Position numbers and translations under genes: made by a program. The notes beneath the pieces are model-generated. The model was not told the origin of the DNA, made no database searches, and saw nothing but the letters and a program-made list of their open reading frames with translations. DNA of 64,000 nucleotides from Lamprobacter modestohalophilus. GTDB lineage: Bacteria; Pseudomonadota; Gammaproteobacteria; Chromatiales; Chromatiaceae. Every line of letters begins with the position of its first letter. The first letter of the stretch is position 1. The stretch lies in assembly GCF_016583905.1 (NCBI RefSeq), contig NZ_NRRY01000001.1, positions 124,001-188,000 of the forward strand. The letters run 5' to 3'. Positions 25,674-34,161 of the stretch are shown piece after piece.

Positions 25674-26966
25674 ATGCGTTTTCGCTCTCTCACCTTAACA
25701 GCCAGTCTGCTCTGCGGAGGCACGCTCGCACTGGCCGGCGATGAGCCGGCCGACTCCGCACCTGCAGCCAGCGATCTGACCGAAGGGCGTTTAGTCTACG
25801 GTCAGTACATGGCGACAGCCGGCGACTGCCTTGCCTGTCACACGCGACCTGATGGCAAGCCTTTCGAGGGTGGTTTGCCGATCGATACCCCGTTTGGAAC
25901 CATCTACACGCCGAACATCACGCCTTCAAAAGGCTACGGTATCGGCTCATTTAGCGATAAAGATTTCCTGCATGCGCTGCAGGACGGCATCTCGCCGAGC
26001 GGCCTGCCCTATTACCCGGCACTGCCTTATCCCTCGTATACCAAGGTCTCGGACGACGATCTGCTCGCGATCAAGGACTACCTGATGTCGCTTGAGCCCT
26101 CTAACTACGAGCCGCCCGAGACCGATCTGCGCTGGCCGTTCTCGATGCGTGATCTGTTGTTCGGCTGGCAGGAGCTGTACTTGGACAAGGGTCGTTTTGA
26201 GCCTGATCCGAGCCGCAGTGATGAATGGAACCGCGGGGCCTATCTGGTCGAGGGCCTGGGTCACTGCGGCTCCTGCCATACCCCACGCAACATGGCCGGC
26301 GCCACCGAGCCGTCGAAGGCGATGACCGGAGCCATCGTTGACGGCTGGTACGCGCCGAATCTGACCTCTGATCTCAGTGAGGGGGTTGGGCGCTGGAGCG
26401 TCGATGAGCTCGCCACCTTCTTGCAGACCGGGATGGCGCCCGCTGCTCTCGATGCAAGCGAGCCCGACCCGGGCGATGCCCCAGCGACCGAGGCTCTCGG
26501 TCCGATGGCAGAGGTGGTCCACGATAGCCTCTCAAAGCTAGCGCTCTCTGACCTGCGCGCAATGGCGGTTTACTTGAAGGATCTACCGCCCAAGACCGAG
26601 CCGACGCACCGGCCGAAGGTGCCAGAGGTGCTGACGCAAGAGGCCTACGAGAAAGGCCGCTCGATCTATGTCAAGAACTGCAGTGCTTGTCACCAGGATC
26701 ATGGCCAGGGCCTGAAGCCCTACTTCCCTGCGCTCAGGGACAATCCGGTGGTCAATGAAGCGCTGCCGAATGACGTGATCAAGACCCTCTTGCTGGGCGC
26801 CCCGTCTGACCCCTCGGAGGCCTTTTCGCCGCATGTGGTGATGCCCTCGTTTGGCTCGGTGCTGACCGACGCGCAGATCGCAACCGTGGCGAGCTATATC
26901 CGCGCCAATTGGGGCAATGATGCGCCGCCAGTGACGGAGAAAGAGGTCAAGGCCTTGCGCAAGTAG
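25674..26966 (+). CDS. Periplasmic triheme c-type cytochrome
   Basis: The 430-residue protein has a signal peptide (SLTLTASLLCGGTLALAGDE) and three CxxCH haem sites: CLACH (~53), CGSCH (~197) and CSACH (~336). This three-domain layout is that of cytochrome c subunits of membrane alcohol, gluconate or sorbitol dehydrogenases (PNITPSKGYGIGSFSDKDF; YVKNCSACHQDHGQG; VVMPSFGSVLTDAQIATVASYIRANWG). No dehydrogenase subunit lies beside it, so it may accept electrons from an enzyme encoded elsewhere. GGAGA 8 nt before the ATG at 25674 decides that start over the ATG at 25659, which lies in the ribosome-binding site. Confidence 0.9.
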   Translation: MRFRSLTLTASLLCGGTLALAGDEPADSAPAASDLTEGRLVYGQYMATAGDCLACHTRPDGKPFEGGLPIDTPFGTIYTPNITPSKGYGIGSFSDKDFLHALQDGISPSGLPYYPALPYPSYTKVSDDDLLAIKDYLMSLEPSNYEPPETDLRWPFSMRDLLFGWQELYLDKGRFEPDPSRSDEWNRGAYLVEGLGHCGSCHTPRNMAGATEPSKAMTGAIVDGWYAPNLTSDLSEGVGRWSVDELATFLQTGMAPAALDASEPDPGDAPATEALGPMAEVVHDSLSKLALSDLRAMAVYLKDLPPKTEPTHRPKVPEVLTQEAYEKGRSIYVKNCSACHQDHGQGLKPYFPALRDNPVVNEALPNDVIKTLLLGAPSDPSEAFSPHVVMPSFGSVLTDAQIATVASYIRANWGNDAPPVTEKEVKALRK

Positions 26967-26985
26967 TTGATGTGGTGAGGGTGCC

Positions 26986-27009
26986 GGGCCGCTGCACGAG
27001 CAGTGGCCC
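26986..27009 (+). terminator. Strong hairpin after the cytochrome gene
   Basis: GGGCCGCTGC-acga-GCAGTGGCCC folds into a 10-bp stem (one G-U pair) with a tetraloop, 19 nt past the cytochrome stop. No T-run follows, so it is either a Rho-independent terminator of imperfect type or an RNA 3'-end stabiliser. Confidence 0.5.
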
Positions 27010-27048
27010 TGCGCTCGAACGCATCTGGTCGCTTAGGAACGCCTATTC

Positions 27049-29661
27049 ATGCGATCGCGTTTCCGCCAGCTATTGCGTTTCATCCTGTTAGGGCTTGTCG
27101 CAGCGACGCTGCTCGGCGTTGGGCTGGTTTCCTGGTGGGTACATCGCCCGCATCCAATCTATAACGGCACCTTAGCGTTCTCAGCGCTTGAGAAACCGGT
27201 GACCGTGCGTTATGGCCCTCACGCGGTTCCGAGTATCCAGGCTGAGACGCTCCACGACATGCTGTTCGCACAGGGATTCGTTGTCGCTGCTGAGCGTTTT
27301 TGGCAGATGGACCTGCTGCGGCGGCTCGCTGGTGGGCGATTGGCAGCGCTGTTTGGCGAGGGTGCGCTGGGTGCAGATCGTTTCTACCGGACGATCGGGC
27401 TGCCGGATGCAGCCCAACGGTCTTTCGATGCCCTCGAGCCGCGCTGGCAACGACTGCTGCAGGCGTATGCCGATGGCGTTAACGCCTATCTGAGAAGGGC
27501 GCGGGCCGGCTATCGGTTGCCGCTCGAGTACCAGTTACTTGGGCTTCAGCCGAGCCCCTGGCAGCCGCAGGATAGTTTGCTGATCGGCGGCTATATGGCC
27601 TGGCTCAACTCCATGAATCTGCGCGAAGAGCTGGTCTTCCTGCGGTTGGCGCAACGATTAGGAACTGAGCGTGCCTTGGAGCTGTTTCCGACCGATCAGG
27701 GGCAGCCGGCACCGGCGGATGCCCACGAACTGCCGGATTATCGCTCCCTGCTCGACATCGGTCCGGGATCGCCATCGGGTGCTGAACTCGAAATGGGGCC
27801 AAGGGCTGTGCTGGTGCCACCGGCTTCGGCGCAGGCGCTCAGCAATGCGTGGGCCGTCACGGGTTCGAGGACTCACGACGGCGCGGCGTTATTGGCGAAC
27901 GATCCGCATCTGCCGGCGGTGATGCCGGGCACTTGGTATGAGCTTGCGATGCAGGCACCTGGCTATCAGGTTGCGGGCGTTGCCCTGCCTGGCGTGCCTT
28001 GGATACTGATTGGGCACAATGCCGACCTCGCATGGGGGATCACCGCGGCGGCGGCTGACACCCAAGATTTGTTTTTGGAGCGTGTCAGCGAGGATGGGAC
28101 GCGCGTGTTGCGACCTGATGGCAGCTGGGAGCCGATTGCGGTTCGGGTCGAGCGGATTGCGGTGGCCGGCCAGTCTGAGCCTGCAGGGACTGAGGTTGAG
28201 TCAGGGGCTGACGCAAAAGCTGACGCAAGGCCTAGTCAAGCGCTTGGGCCAAGAACCGAGCAAGGCGTTGAAGGCCAGCGACAGATTGAGCTGCCGATCC
28301 GCTCGACTCGGCATGGCGTGCTGATCGACGAGCTAGTCGCCAGCGCGGGGTCCAACCCCGCCGGGCTCGCTGCAGTTCGGGGCTCGCAGCGCAGCGAGTT
28401 TCGCCTCGCGCTGCGCCTGGCGTTCGACCGGCCCGATCGGGCATTCGTCGGCTTCTATCGTCTCAATACGGCGACCACCATCGCTGAGGCGCGTGCCGCT
28501 GTCGAGGACTTGCACCAGGTCGCGCTGAGTCTGCTCTTTGCCCATCGCGATGGGGAGATCGCCAGTCAGGTCTCCGGCCTCTTGCCAGATCGCGGGCGCG
28601 GCAGCGGCACCTTTCCGGTGCCCGGCTGGGAGCCTGGTTATGGTTGGAACGGCTATCGACCGTTCGCACAGAACCCAGGCATCACGGCGCCGAGCGATGA
28701 GCGTCTGGTGAGCGCGAACAATGCGATCCGTACAGATGATGAGGACGCGTTGGCGATCAGCCATTCCTGGCTCGCCCCATTCCGGGCGCAACGCATCGAG
28801 GCGCTTCTGGATGATGCGCTGGATGATGCGCTGGATGATGGGCAGGAAACGCTGGACCTTGCGGCCATGCAGCAGATGCAGTCGGATCGCGTCAGCCTTG
28901 AGGCGGCGGTCTATCTCAGCTCGCTACGGCGGCATCTGCCTGCGATCCGACGTGCCGATCCGGAAGCGGCCGCCTTAGCCGAGGCCAGACTGCTTGACTG
29001 GTCTGGCAGCTTCGAAGACGAGAGCCAACCGGCCGCATTCTTCGTGCTGCTGCGCTCGGAGCTGTATCGCGCGCTCTATGCTGACGAGCTGGGTACGGAT
29101 CTTGAGCTGCTCATGAGGCTGGATACAACGACCTACGGACCGCTGGCCGAGACGATGTATAGCGACCAGTCGAGCTTCTGGGATGACATCGAAACCCCGG
29201 GCGTGGTCGAAGGCCCCGCGGCGATCTGGGCACGCGCGCTGCGGGCGACCGCCGGGGCGATGCGAGACGCGATGCCTGGCGAGCAGGAGCCGACCTTGGC
29301 TCAACTGCGCCAGCTGACCTTTGCCCATGCCTTCGACGGCCAGCCATTGTTGGGCGGCCTGTTTAATCTGGGGCCAATCGGGCGGGGTGGCGATAGCGGG
29401 ACCATCGATGTCGCGATTGCGCCGCCGACAAGCCCGCGCGCGATCGGCAATGTCGCCTCGGTGCGCGTCGTCTTTGCGCCTGCGGTCTGGTCGCAGACGC
29501 GCGGAACCTTGCCGCTCGGGCAATCCGGTCATCGATTCTCGCGCTACCGCGCCGATCAGCTCGACGACTGGCTCAACGGCCGCTCACACCCCTGGCCCTG
29601 GTCGGATGCCGAAGCCCGAGCATCAGTCGGCACCTTGGTGCTGCAGCCAGGCCCGGACTGA
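27049..29661 (+). CDS. Penicillin acylase family Ntn hydrolase
   Basis: The 870-residue protein is an N-terminal-nucleophile amidase precursor. A membrane-anchor or signal segment (ILLGLVAATLLGVGLVSWWV) precedes the alpha-chain region (YGPHAVPSIQAETLHDMLFAQGFVVAAERFWQMDLLRR). The beta chain would start at S265 in SNAWAVTGSRT, the usual autoprocessing site, followed by LLANDPHLP and PGVPWILIGHNADLAWG. Relatives cleave penicillins, acyl-homoserine lactones or other N-acyl substrates; the substrate here is unknown. Residues ~587-598 (LDDALDDALDDG) come from a 12-bp repeat, and another variable acidic linker lies near 380-400. AGGA lies 10 nt before the start. Confidence 0.88.
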   Translation: MRSRFRQLLRFILLGLVAATLLGVGLVSWWVHRPHPIYNGTLAFSALEKPVTVRYGPHAVPSIQAETLHDMLFAQGFVVAAERFWQMDLLRRLAGGRLAALFGEGALGADRFYRTIGLPDAAQRSFDALEPRWQRLLQAYADGVNAYLRRARAGYRLPLEYQLLGLQPSPWQPQDSLLIGGYMAWLNSMNLREELVFLRLAQRLGTERALELFPTDQGQPAPADAHELPDYRSLLDIGPGSPSGAELEMGPRAVLVPPASAQALSNAWAVTGSRTHDGAALLANDPHLPAVMPGTWYELAMQAPGYQVAGVALPGVPWILIGHNADLAWGITAAAADTQDLFLERVSEDGTRVLRPDGSWEPIAVRVERIAVAGQSEPAGTEVESGADAKADARPSQALGPRTEQGVEGQRQIELPIRSTRHGVLIDELVASAGSNPAGLAAVRGSQRSEFRLALRLAFDRPDRAFVGFYRLNTATTIAEARAAVEDLHQVALSLLFAHRDGEIASQVSGLLPDRGRGSGTFPVPGWEPGYGWNGYRPFAQNPGITAPSDERLVSANNAIRTDDEDALAISHSWLAPFRAQRIEALLDDALDDALDDGQETLDLAAMQQMQSDRVSLEAAVYLSSLRRHLPAIRRADPEAAALAEARLLDWSGSFEDESQPAAFFVLLRSELYRALYADELGTDLELLMRLDTTTYGPLAETMYSDQSSFWDDIETPGVVEGPAAIWARALRATAGAMRDAMPGEQEPTLAQLRQLTFAHAFDGQPLLGGLFNLGPIGRGGDSGTIDVAIAPPTSPRAIGNVASVRVVFAPAVWSQTRGTLPLGQSGHRFSRYRADQLDDWLNGRSHPWPWSDAEARASVGTLVLQPGPD
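28807..28842. repeat. 12-bp tandem repeat inside the acylase gene
   Basis: The unit 'ctggatgatgcg' occurs three times in tandem (the last changed to 'ggg'), encoding Leu-Asp-Asp-Ala repeats in frame. It lies in a surface-type linker rather than in a conserved motif. Confidence 0.75.
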
Positions 29662-29747
29662 GCGGCTGAGCAGGCGCTATTGGTGCTGCTATAGCCGTTC
29701 CACCTCATTGGCGGAAATACGCGCTAAAAATATCAGGATTGATAGGA

Positions 29748-29999
29748 TCAGCCTGTGCGGAAGTCAGGGCAAATGGCTAGATCCGCTGACTCGCACCAGC
29801 GATACAGCTCACGCGGCGCGCTATCGCAAAGCGTGCAGCCAGCGCAGGCGGCGGTCGGGAGCGGCTCGATGAGCCCTTTCGCAACCCACTTTTGCAGCAT
29901 TGCGCGTGCGACCTGAGATGGAACGCCGAGCTTGAAGGCCACTTCCTGTAGCGAGATCACGCCTTGCTCGCGGACGAGATCGCGCGCCGCCGTCAGCAT
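29748..29999 (-). CDS. feoC: FeoC-like iron-transport regulator
   Basis: This 83-residue protein has a small winged helix (MLTAARDLVREQGVISLQEVAFKLGVPSQVARAMLQKWVAKGLIEPL) followed by cysteines (CAGCTLC) and a C-terminal cysteine (AICPDF), which in relatives bind iron or an iron-sulfur cluster. FeoC modulates FeoB or its expression. The ATG at 29999 overlaps the feoB stop (TGATG), which fixes the start by translational coupling. Confidence 0.8.
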   Translation of the reverse strand: MLTAARDLVREQGVISLQEVAFKLGVPSQVARAMLQKWVAKGLIEPLPTAACAGCTLCDSAPRELYRWCESADLAICPDFRTG

Positions 30000-32365
30000 C
30001 AGGCTCGGCTCTGAGCGGTGTTCAATGCCACCTGTCGTCCGCGTCGAGCCCAAAGGTGCAGGCCGGTGAAGACGGCGATCAGCAGCAGCAGGAGGCCGCC
30101 GATCCAGAGCCCAGAGGTCACTGGATGCCGCTCAAAGGTCGCGGTTTGGTAGAACAGGCTCGCGGTGACGAAGGCGATGCCGGTGGTCCAGGCGGCGACG
30201 AAGGTCGCCCAGGGCGCGCCGGCTTCGCGCACGATGGCGCCGATCGTGGCCACGCAGGGGAAGTACAGCAGCACGAACAGCAGGTAGGCGAAGGCACCGG
30301 CTTGACCATCGAAGCGAGCCGCCATCGCGCCAAAGGTGCCGGTTGTGATGGATTGCTCCGCGGCGATGGCCTCAGGGTCTAGCTCGTCGCCGATCTGTAA
30401 GCCCAGAGGATCGGCAATGCCGCGGCCAACCTCGGCAAGATTGGCCGGTACCGTCGCCGCTGCGGCCATCAGGGCCGGGCCCAAGCGGAACGGCGGCGCT
30501 TCATCGTCCGGTGCGGCCTCGGCCGCGAGACGGCTGTAGAGGCTGTCGAGGGTGCCGACGATGACCTCCTTGGCCAACACGCCCGAGAAGATGCCGAGCA
30601 CCGCGGGCCAGTTGTCTTGGCCGATGCCCATCGGCGCAAACAAGGGCGTGGCGAGTCGGCTTGCAGCGGCGAGGATCGAGTCATCGCTGGCGTTCTGATC
30701 CAGCCGGCCGTCGGTGCCGATCGAGCTGAGCATGTTCAGGATCAGCACCATGACGATGATCACGCGGCCGGCCTCGCGCAGGAATAGGCGCACGCGATCC
30801 CAGGTGCGCAGTAGAACCCCGCGCAGTTTGGGCATGTGATAGGGCGGCAGCTCCATCATGAAGCCGGTGCTGGTGCCGGCCAGGAGCGTGCGTTTCATGA
30901 TCAGGCCGGTGAGCAGGGCAATCAGGATGCCTGTTAGGTAGAGCGCAAAGACGACGTTCTGACCCGAGTGCGGGAAGAAGGCCGCAGCGAACAGCACGTA
31001 GACCGGCAGCCGGGCGCCGCAGGACATAAACGGATTCATGAGGATTGCGAGCTTGCGCTCCCGCTCGTTCTCCAGCGTGCGGGTGGCCATCACCGCCGGT
31101 ACATTGCAGCCGAAACCGACGATCAAGGGCACAAAGGCCTTTCCGGGGAGTCCGATCGAGCGCATGAATCGGTCCATCACGAACGCGGCGCGCGCCATGT
31201 AGCCGGAGTCTTCGAGCGCGGACAGGAAGATGTAAAGGCTGGCGATGATCGGGATGAAGGTGGCGACAACGGCCAGTCCGGCGCCGACGCCATCGGCGAG
31301 GATGAGCCTTATCCAGGCCGGCGCCCCGAGGCTGTTGAGGAGCGAGCCGAGGCCGTCGACGAACAGCGCGGTCGCGACGCCGTCGAAGACGTCGATGAAT
31401 GCGCCGCCGATGTTGATCGTGAAGACGAACATCAGGTACATCATCACCAAGAACAGCGGGATGCCCCAAAGGCGGCTGAGGACGACGCGATCGATGGTGT
31501 CGGAGAGGTGTCCGCCAGCAGCGCCACGTTGGCGTTGCACGGTCTTTGCCAGCGCATGGGCATGGGCGAAGCGCGTGTCGGCGATCTGAATATCGGGGTC
31601 CTCGCCGGTCCGGGCGGCGATGGCGTGCTGCCAATGCTCGATACGCGCCTCGAGCTTGGGGTGGAGTTCGGGATCAAGCTCGGCCAGGACTTGACGGTCG
31701 CCCTCGATGAGCTTCAATGCCAGCCAGCGGTCGTTGCGCTCCGAGCCACTGCCCAATCCTGGCGCCAGATCGGCGATGGCTTGCTCGACGCTCTCGTCAT
31801 GGCCAAGCGTATAGCCTCCGCTCTCGCCGCCGTCAGCGACCGCAAGCGCGCGCGCGCTCAGCTCGGTAATGCCCTCTTTGGAGACGGCAACCACTGGGAC
31901 CACCGGACAACCGAGCTTCTCGGACAGGGTTGCGGTATCGATCTCGATGCCGCGCTTGCGGGCGATATCCATCATGTTCAGCGCGAGCACGACCGGCACA
32001 TCGAGCTCGAGCAGCTGCACGGTCAGATACAGGTTGCGCTCGAGGTTGCAGGCGTCGAGCACGTTCACCACCAGATCGGCGTCGCGGCTGAGCAGGTAGT
32101 CGCGCGTGACCTGTTCATCGAGCGAATCTGCATCGAGCGAGTAGATCCCCGGCAGGTCGATCACCCGCACCGGGCGCCCGTCAAGCTCGCTCCGCCCTTC
32201 GCGGCGTTCGACCGTGACTCCTGGCCAGTTGCCGGTGGTTTGGCGAATCCCGGTCAGGGCATTGAACAGAGCGGATTTGCCGCAGTTCGGGTTGCCGGCA
32301 AGCGCTATGGTCAAGGGCGCCTTGGACGCAACGTTGCTGTGGGGGTCATTTGGGTTGCGATTCAT
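29999..32365 (-). CDS. feoB: FeoB ferrous-iron transporter
   Basis: The 788-residue inner-membrane protein takes up Fe(II). The GTPase domain has G1 (GNPNCGKS, ~24-31), G2/G3 (TGNWPGVTVE; DLPGIYSL) and G4 (NMMD). A GDI helical region follows, then the membrane domain with the paired Gate/core signatures (GFGCNVPAVMATRTLENERERKLAILMNPFMSCGARLPVY; LFLREAGRVIIVM). Length is normal for the family. It lies 95 nt downstream of feoA and overlaps feoC by 1 nt, giving feoABC. All GTP-binding motifs are present, so it should be active, mainly under low oxygen. Confidence 0.95.
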   Translation of the reverse strand: MNRNPNDPHSNVASKAPLTIALAGNPNCGKSALFNALTGIRQTTGNWPGVTVERREGRSELDGRPVRVIDLPGIYSLDADSLDEQVTRDYLLSRDADLVVNVLDACNLERNLYLTVQLLELDVPVVLALNMMDIARKRGIEIDTATLSEKLGCPVVPVVAVSKEGITELSARALAVADGGESGGYTLGHDESVEQAIADLAPGLGSGSERNDRWLALKLIEGDRQVLAELDPELHPKLEARIEHWQHAIAARTGEDPDIQIADTRFAHAHALAKTVQRQRGAAGGHLSDTIDRVVLSRLWGIPLFLVMMYLMFVFTINIGGAFIDVFDGVATALFVDGLGSLLNSLGAPAWIRLILADGVGAGLAVVATFIPIIASLYIFLSALEDSGYMARAAFVMDRFMRSIGLPGKAFVPLIVGFGCNVPAVMATRTLENERERKLAILMNPFMSCGARLPVYVLFAAAFFPHSGQNVVFALYLTGILIALLTGLIMKRTLLAGTSTGFMMELPPYHMPKLRGVLLRTWDRVRLFLREAGRVIIVMVLILNMLSSIGTDGRLDQNASDDSILAAASRLATPLFAPMGIGQDNWPAVLGIFSGVLAKEVIVGTLDSLYSRLAAEAAPDDEAPPFRLGPALMAAAATVPANLAEVGRGIADPLGLQIGDELDPEAIAAEQSITTGTFGAMAARFDGQAGAFAYLLFVLLYFPCVATIGAIVREAGAPWATFVAAWTTGIAFVTASLFYQTATFERHPVTSGLWIGGLLLLLIAVFTGLHLWARRGRQVALNTAQSRA

Positions 32366-32460
32366 CGCGGCACGACTCCGTGCGAAGCTGTGGTGGTTGC
32401 TGGCATGGGTCAGCGTGAGACAAGCGCTCCATCGTCCGGGGTGGCGACACGCTATGGACG

Positions 32461-32739
32461 TTAGCCGGATGCCCCCGACTCTGGGCTCTCGTCAGTTTGG
32501 ATCGGTGTGATGAGTAGCTTCTCGACGATGCCTCCGCCGAGGGCGACCCGCGTGTTGCCGACCGAGACCACCAGGCCAGATCCACGCCGGTGCGCGATGC
32601 GGACCGGGGTGCCGAGACGGATGCCGAAACCACGTAATTTTCGGTGCAGTTCTTGGCCGCCCAGGATTTGTGTGATGACGGCGGATGAGCCAACCGGCAA
32701 CTGGGTCAGGGTCAATGGGGTTGAGACGGGTTGGTCCAT
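32461..32739 (-). CDS. feoA: FeoA ferrous-iron transport accessory protein
   Basis: The 92-residue protein is a small SH3-like FeoA (LTLTQLPVGSSAVITQILGGQELHRKLRGFGIRLGTPVRIAHR, then SVGNTRVALGGGIVEKLLI). FeoA interacts with FeoB and is required for full ferrous-iron uptake. It is the first gene of feoABC. A candidate sigma-70 promoter lies about 80 nt upstream. I saw no convincing Fur box in the leader. Confidence 0.9.
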   Translation of the reverse strand: MDQPVSTPLTLTQLPVGSSAVITQILGGQELHRKLRGFGIRLGTPVRIAHRRGSGLVVSVGNTRVALGGGIVEKLLITPIQTDESPESGASG

Positions 32740-32819
32740 CGAATCGAGCTCTTCTCGCTATCTAGGCGCTACGGATCAGTCAGTGAAGAAACGCGTCGCG
32801 TTCTCAAGTTCGCGTTTTC

Positions 32820-32847
32820 AATATAGCGGCGATGCTGCTGCGGTAAA
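32820..32847 (-). promoter_or_regulatory. Candidate sigma-70 promoter for feoABC
   Basis: On the leftward strand TTTACC and TATATT are 16 nt apart, about 80 nt upstream of the feoA start. Spacing and sequence are near the sigma-70 consensus. The call rests on pattern alone. Confidence 0.35.
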
Positions 32848-33280
32848 AGCAGGCATGACCAGATCGATTGACGCGGCGCAGCATATTCGGCAATCGACGC
32901 TGTAGCGGCAATTGACGCTGCGGCGCCAGGGACCGAGCCTGCATCGATCCGAGCCGCTGGGGCGACAGTTCCATCACAGTCGTGTCTTTTGTGCACTCCC
33001 GCTGGCTTCGTCAGTGGGATTTAGACCTGAGTATCGATACTTCAGTATCCACGATTCAGTGTCCAGGATAAGTGTCTACTAAAGGAGACATGGAAACTAC
33101 CCATTGAGAACTCTTTCGTCTGCGCTATGCTGGATCTAGGGGTGACGTGGCTTCTCGTGTAGATCACGTAGGCTGTGGATGGTTGCTGCGGTGGGCGATC
33201 ATGGGAGATGATCGTAAGCGAATATGTATTTTTCAGGGCACTTTGTGGATATCCAGAGGCCCTGTTGCGCAGAGGCATGA
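32848..33280. other. Intergenic stretch between feoA and a small rightward gene
   Basis: No gene or RNA is supported here. The stretch has a perfect 12-bp palindrome AGTATCGATACT at 33030-33041 and mixed base composition, more AT-rich than the neighbours. A leftward 109-codon frame over 33042-33371 has no ribosome-binding site or recognisable domain and overlaps the start of the small gene at 33281, so it was left out. Confidence 0.4.
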
Positions 33281-33472
33281 ATGATGACACCGAAACAGAC
33301 GCATACCTTATGGCATCTTCGCCGCCAAGGCTTGCAGTTCGAGGCTGAGAAGGCGGAGCAGGCCTGGTCAAGAGGCCGTGAATTCCTTCCCGAACAGCGT
33401 GCGCCGCTCAAGCGGGAAACGCGTGAGTTGATCGATCAATGCAACTGGGAGCTCGTTCCCGAAGTTGCCTGA
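33281..33472 (+). CDS. Small hypothetical protein (63 residues)
   Basis: The frame encodes MMTPKQTHTLWHLRRQGLQF followed by a charged, helix-favouring sequence (EAEKAEQAWSRGREFLPEQ; KRETRELIDQCNWELVPEVA). AGAGG lies about 7 nt before the ATG. Two adjacent ATG codons leave the start uncertain by one residue. I do not recognise the family. It may be transcribed with the membrane protein gene about 100 nt downstream. Confidence 0.45.
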   Translation: MMTPKQTHTLWHLRRQGLQFEAEKAEQAWSRGREFLPEQRAPLKRETRELIDQCNWELVPEVA

Positions 33473-33571
33473 GAGACGCTTGACTGCGCTTTGCGACCGG
33501 AAGGAAGCTCCGGATAGGAACGCTGGAAAGAAACATCATGAGGCGCGTCGAAGATTAGGCGCGTCGAACGG

Positions 33572-33997
33572 GTGGCTGTAGCGACGATGCAAGCAGGTTA
33601 TTTACTGCTCGAGACGCAAGCCGACCGTCCTGGGATCGTCTCTGTTCGCACACGAGAGGGCGCTCCTCAATTCGATCGGCCAGGGTTGAGGTTTGCCGCC
33701 CGCTTCGATGACATCGACGCGGCCCTGATGCACCTGCATCAGGGTCTGCGTCGACACCTCTGTAGCCTCGAGCCCCGAACCTACAGGGTTGATCTTGAAA
33801 TGGCCGTTGCAGCGGCCGACGCTGTCGAACTCGACCATCGTCGCGTGTTTATCCAGCCCGAGCTCGCCGAGTCTGCAAGTCTCGATAAACGGATCAAGGG
33901 CTTGCGCCTCAGGCATCGGCGATTTGATCTGTTGATGCAGGCTGTCGGGCTGCTAGCTCTTCTCTTCCTTGCCCTGTGGGGTTTAAGCCCGCTTTGA
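33572..33997 (+). CDS. Hypothetical protein with one C-terminal membrane segment
   Basis: The 141-residue product has a soluble part (LLLETQADRPGIVSVRTREG; FAARFDDIDAALMHLHQGLRRHL; FIQPELAESASLDKRIKGLRLRHRR) and a single C-terminal hydrophobic helix (LLMQAVGLLALLFLALWGLSPL), so it is probably tail-anchored in the inner membrane. The start is either GTG at 33572, with AGGCG about 9 nt upstream, or ATG at 33587. A 12-bp direct repeat (aggcgcgtcgaa at 33541 and 33557) precedes it. The family is not recognised. Confidence 0.55.
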   Translation: MAVATMQAGYLLLETQADRPGIVSVRTREGAPQFDRPGLRFAARFDDIDAALMHLHQGLRRHLCSLEPRTYRVDLEMAVAAADAVELDHRRVFIQPELAESASLDKRIKGLRLRHRRFDLLMQAVGLLALLFLALWGLSPL

Positions 33998-34130
33998 TGC
34001 CTGCACTTGTCGGCGCTGCGCGTTGCCCTGGCTCATGGCAGATTGAAAGCGCCTCTCTGTGCGGGGCCTTCCTTGTCCACGGTGAGATCCTCGATAGGCT
34101 CGATTCGCGGAACCGCTGTACTCGTTCCAC

Positions 34131-34151
34131 CCTACCTGCGTAGGTATTTTT
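34131..34151 (+). terminator. Weak Rho-independent terminator
   Basis: CCTAC-ctgc-GTAGG followed by TATTTTT lies 134 nt after the small membrane-protein gene and just before the convergent MutT-ThiE stop. The stem is only 5 bp, so efficiency is doubtful. Confidence 0.35.
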
Positions 34152-34161
34152 GCATCGCTAT

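Noticed and set aside
30968-32464. Rightward 498-codon open frame opposite feoB
   Set aside because: Shadow of feoB, whose GTPase and gate motifs are intact on the other strand.
32740-32860. Fur box upstream of feoA
   Set aside because: No stretch close to the 19-bp GATAATGATAATCATTATC consensus was found.
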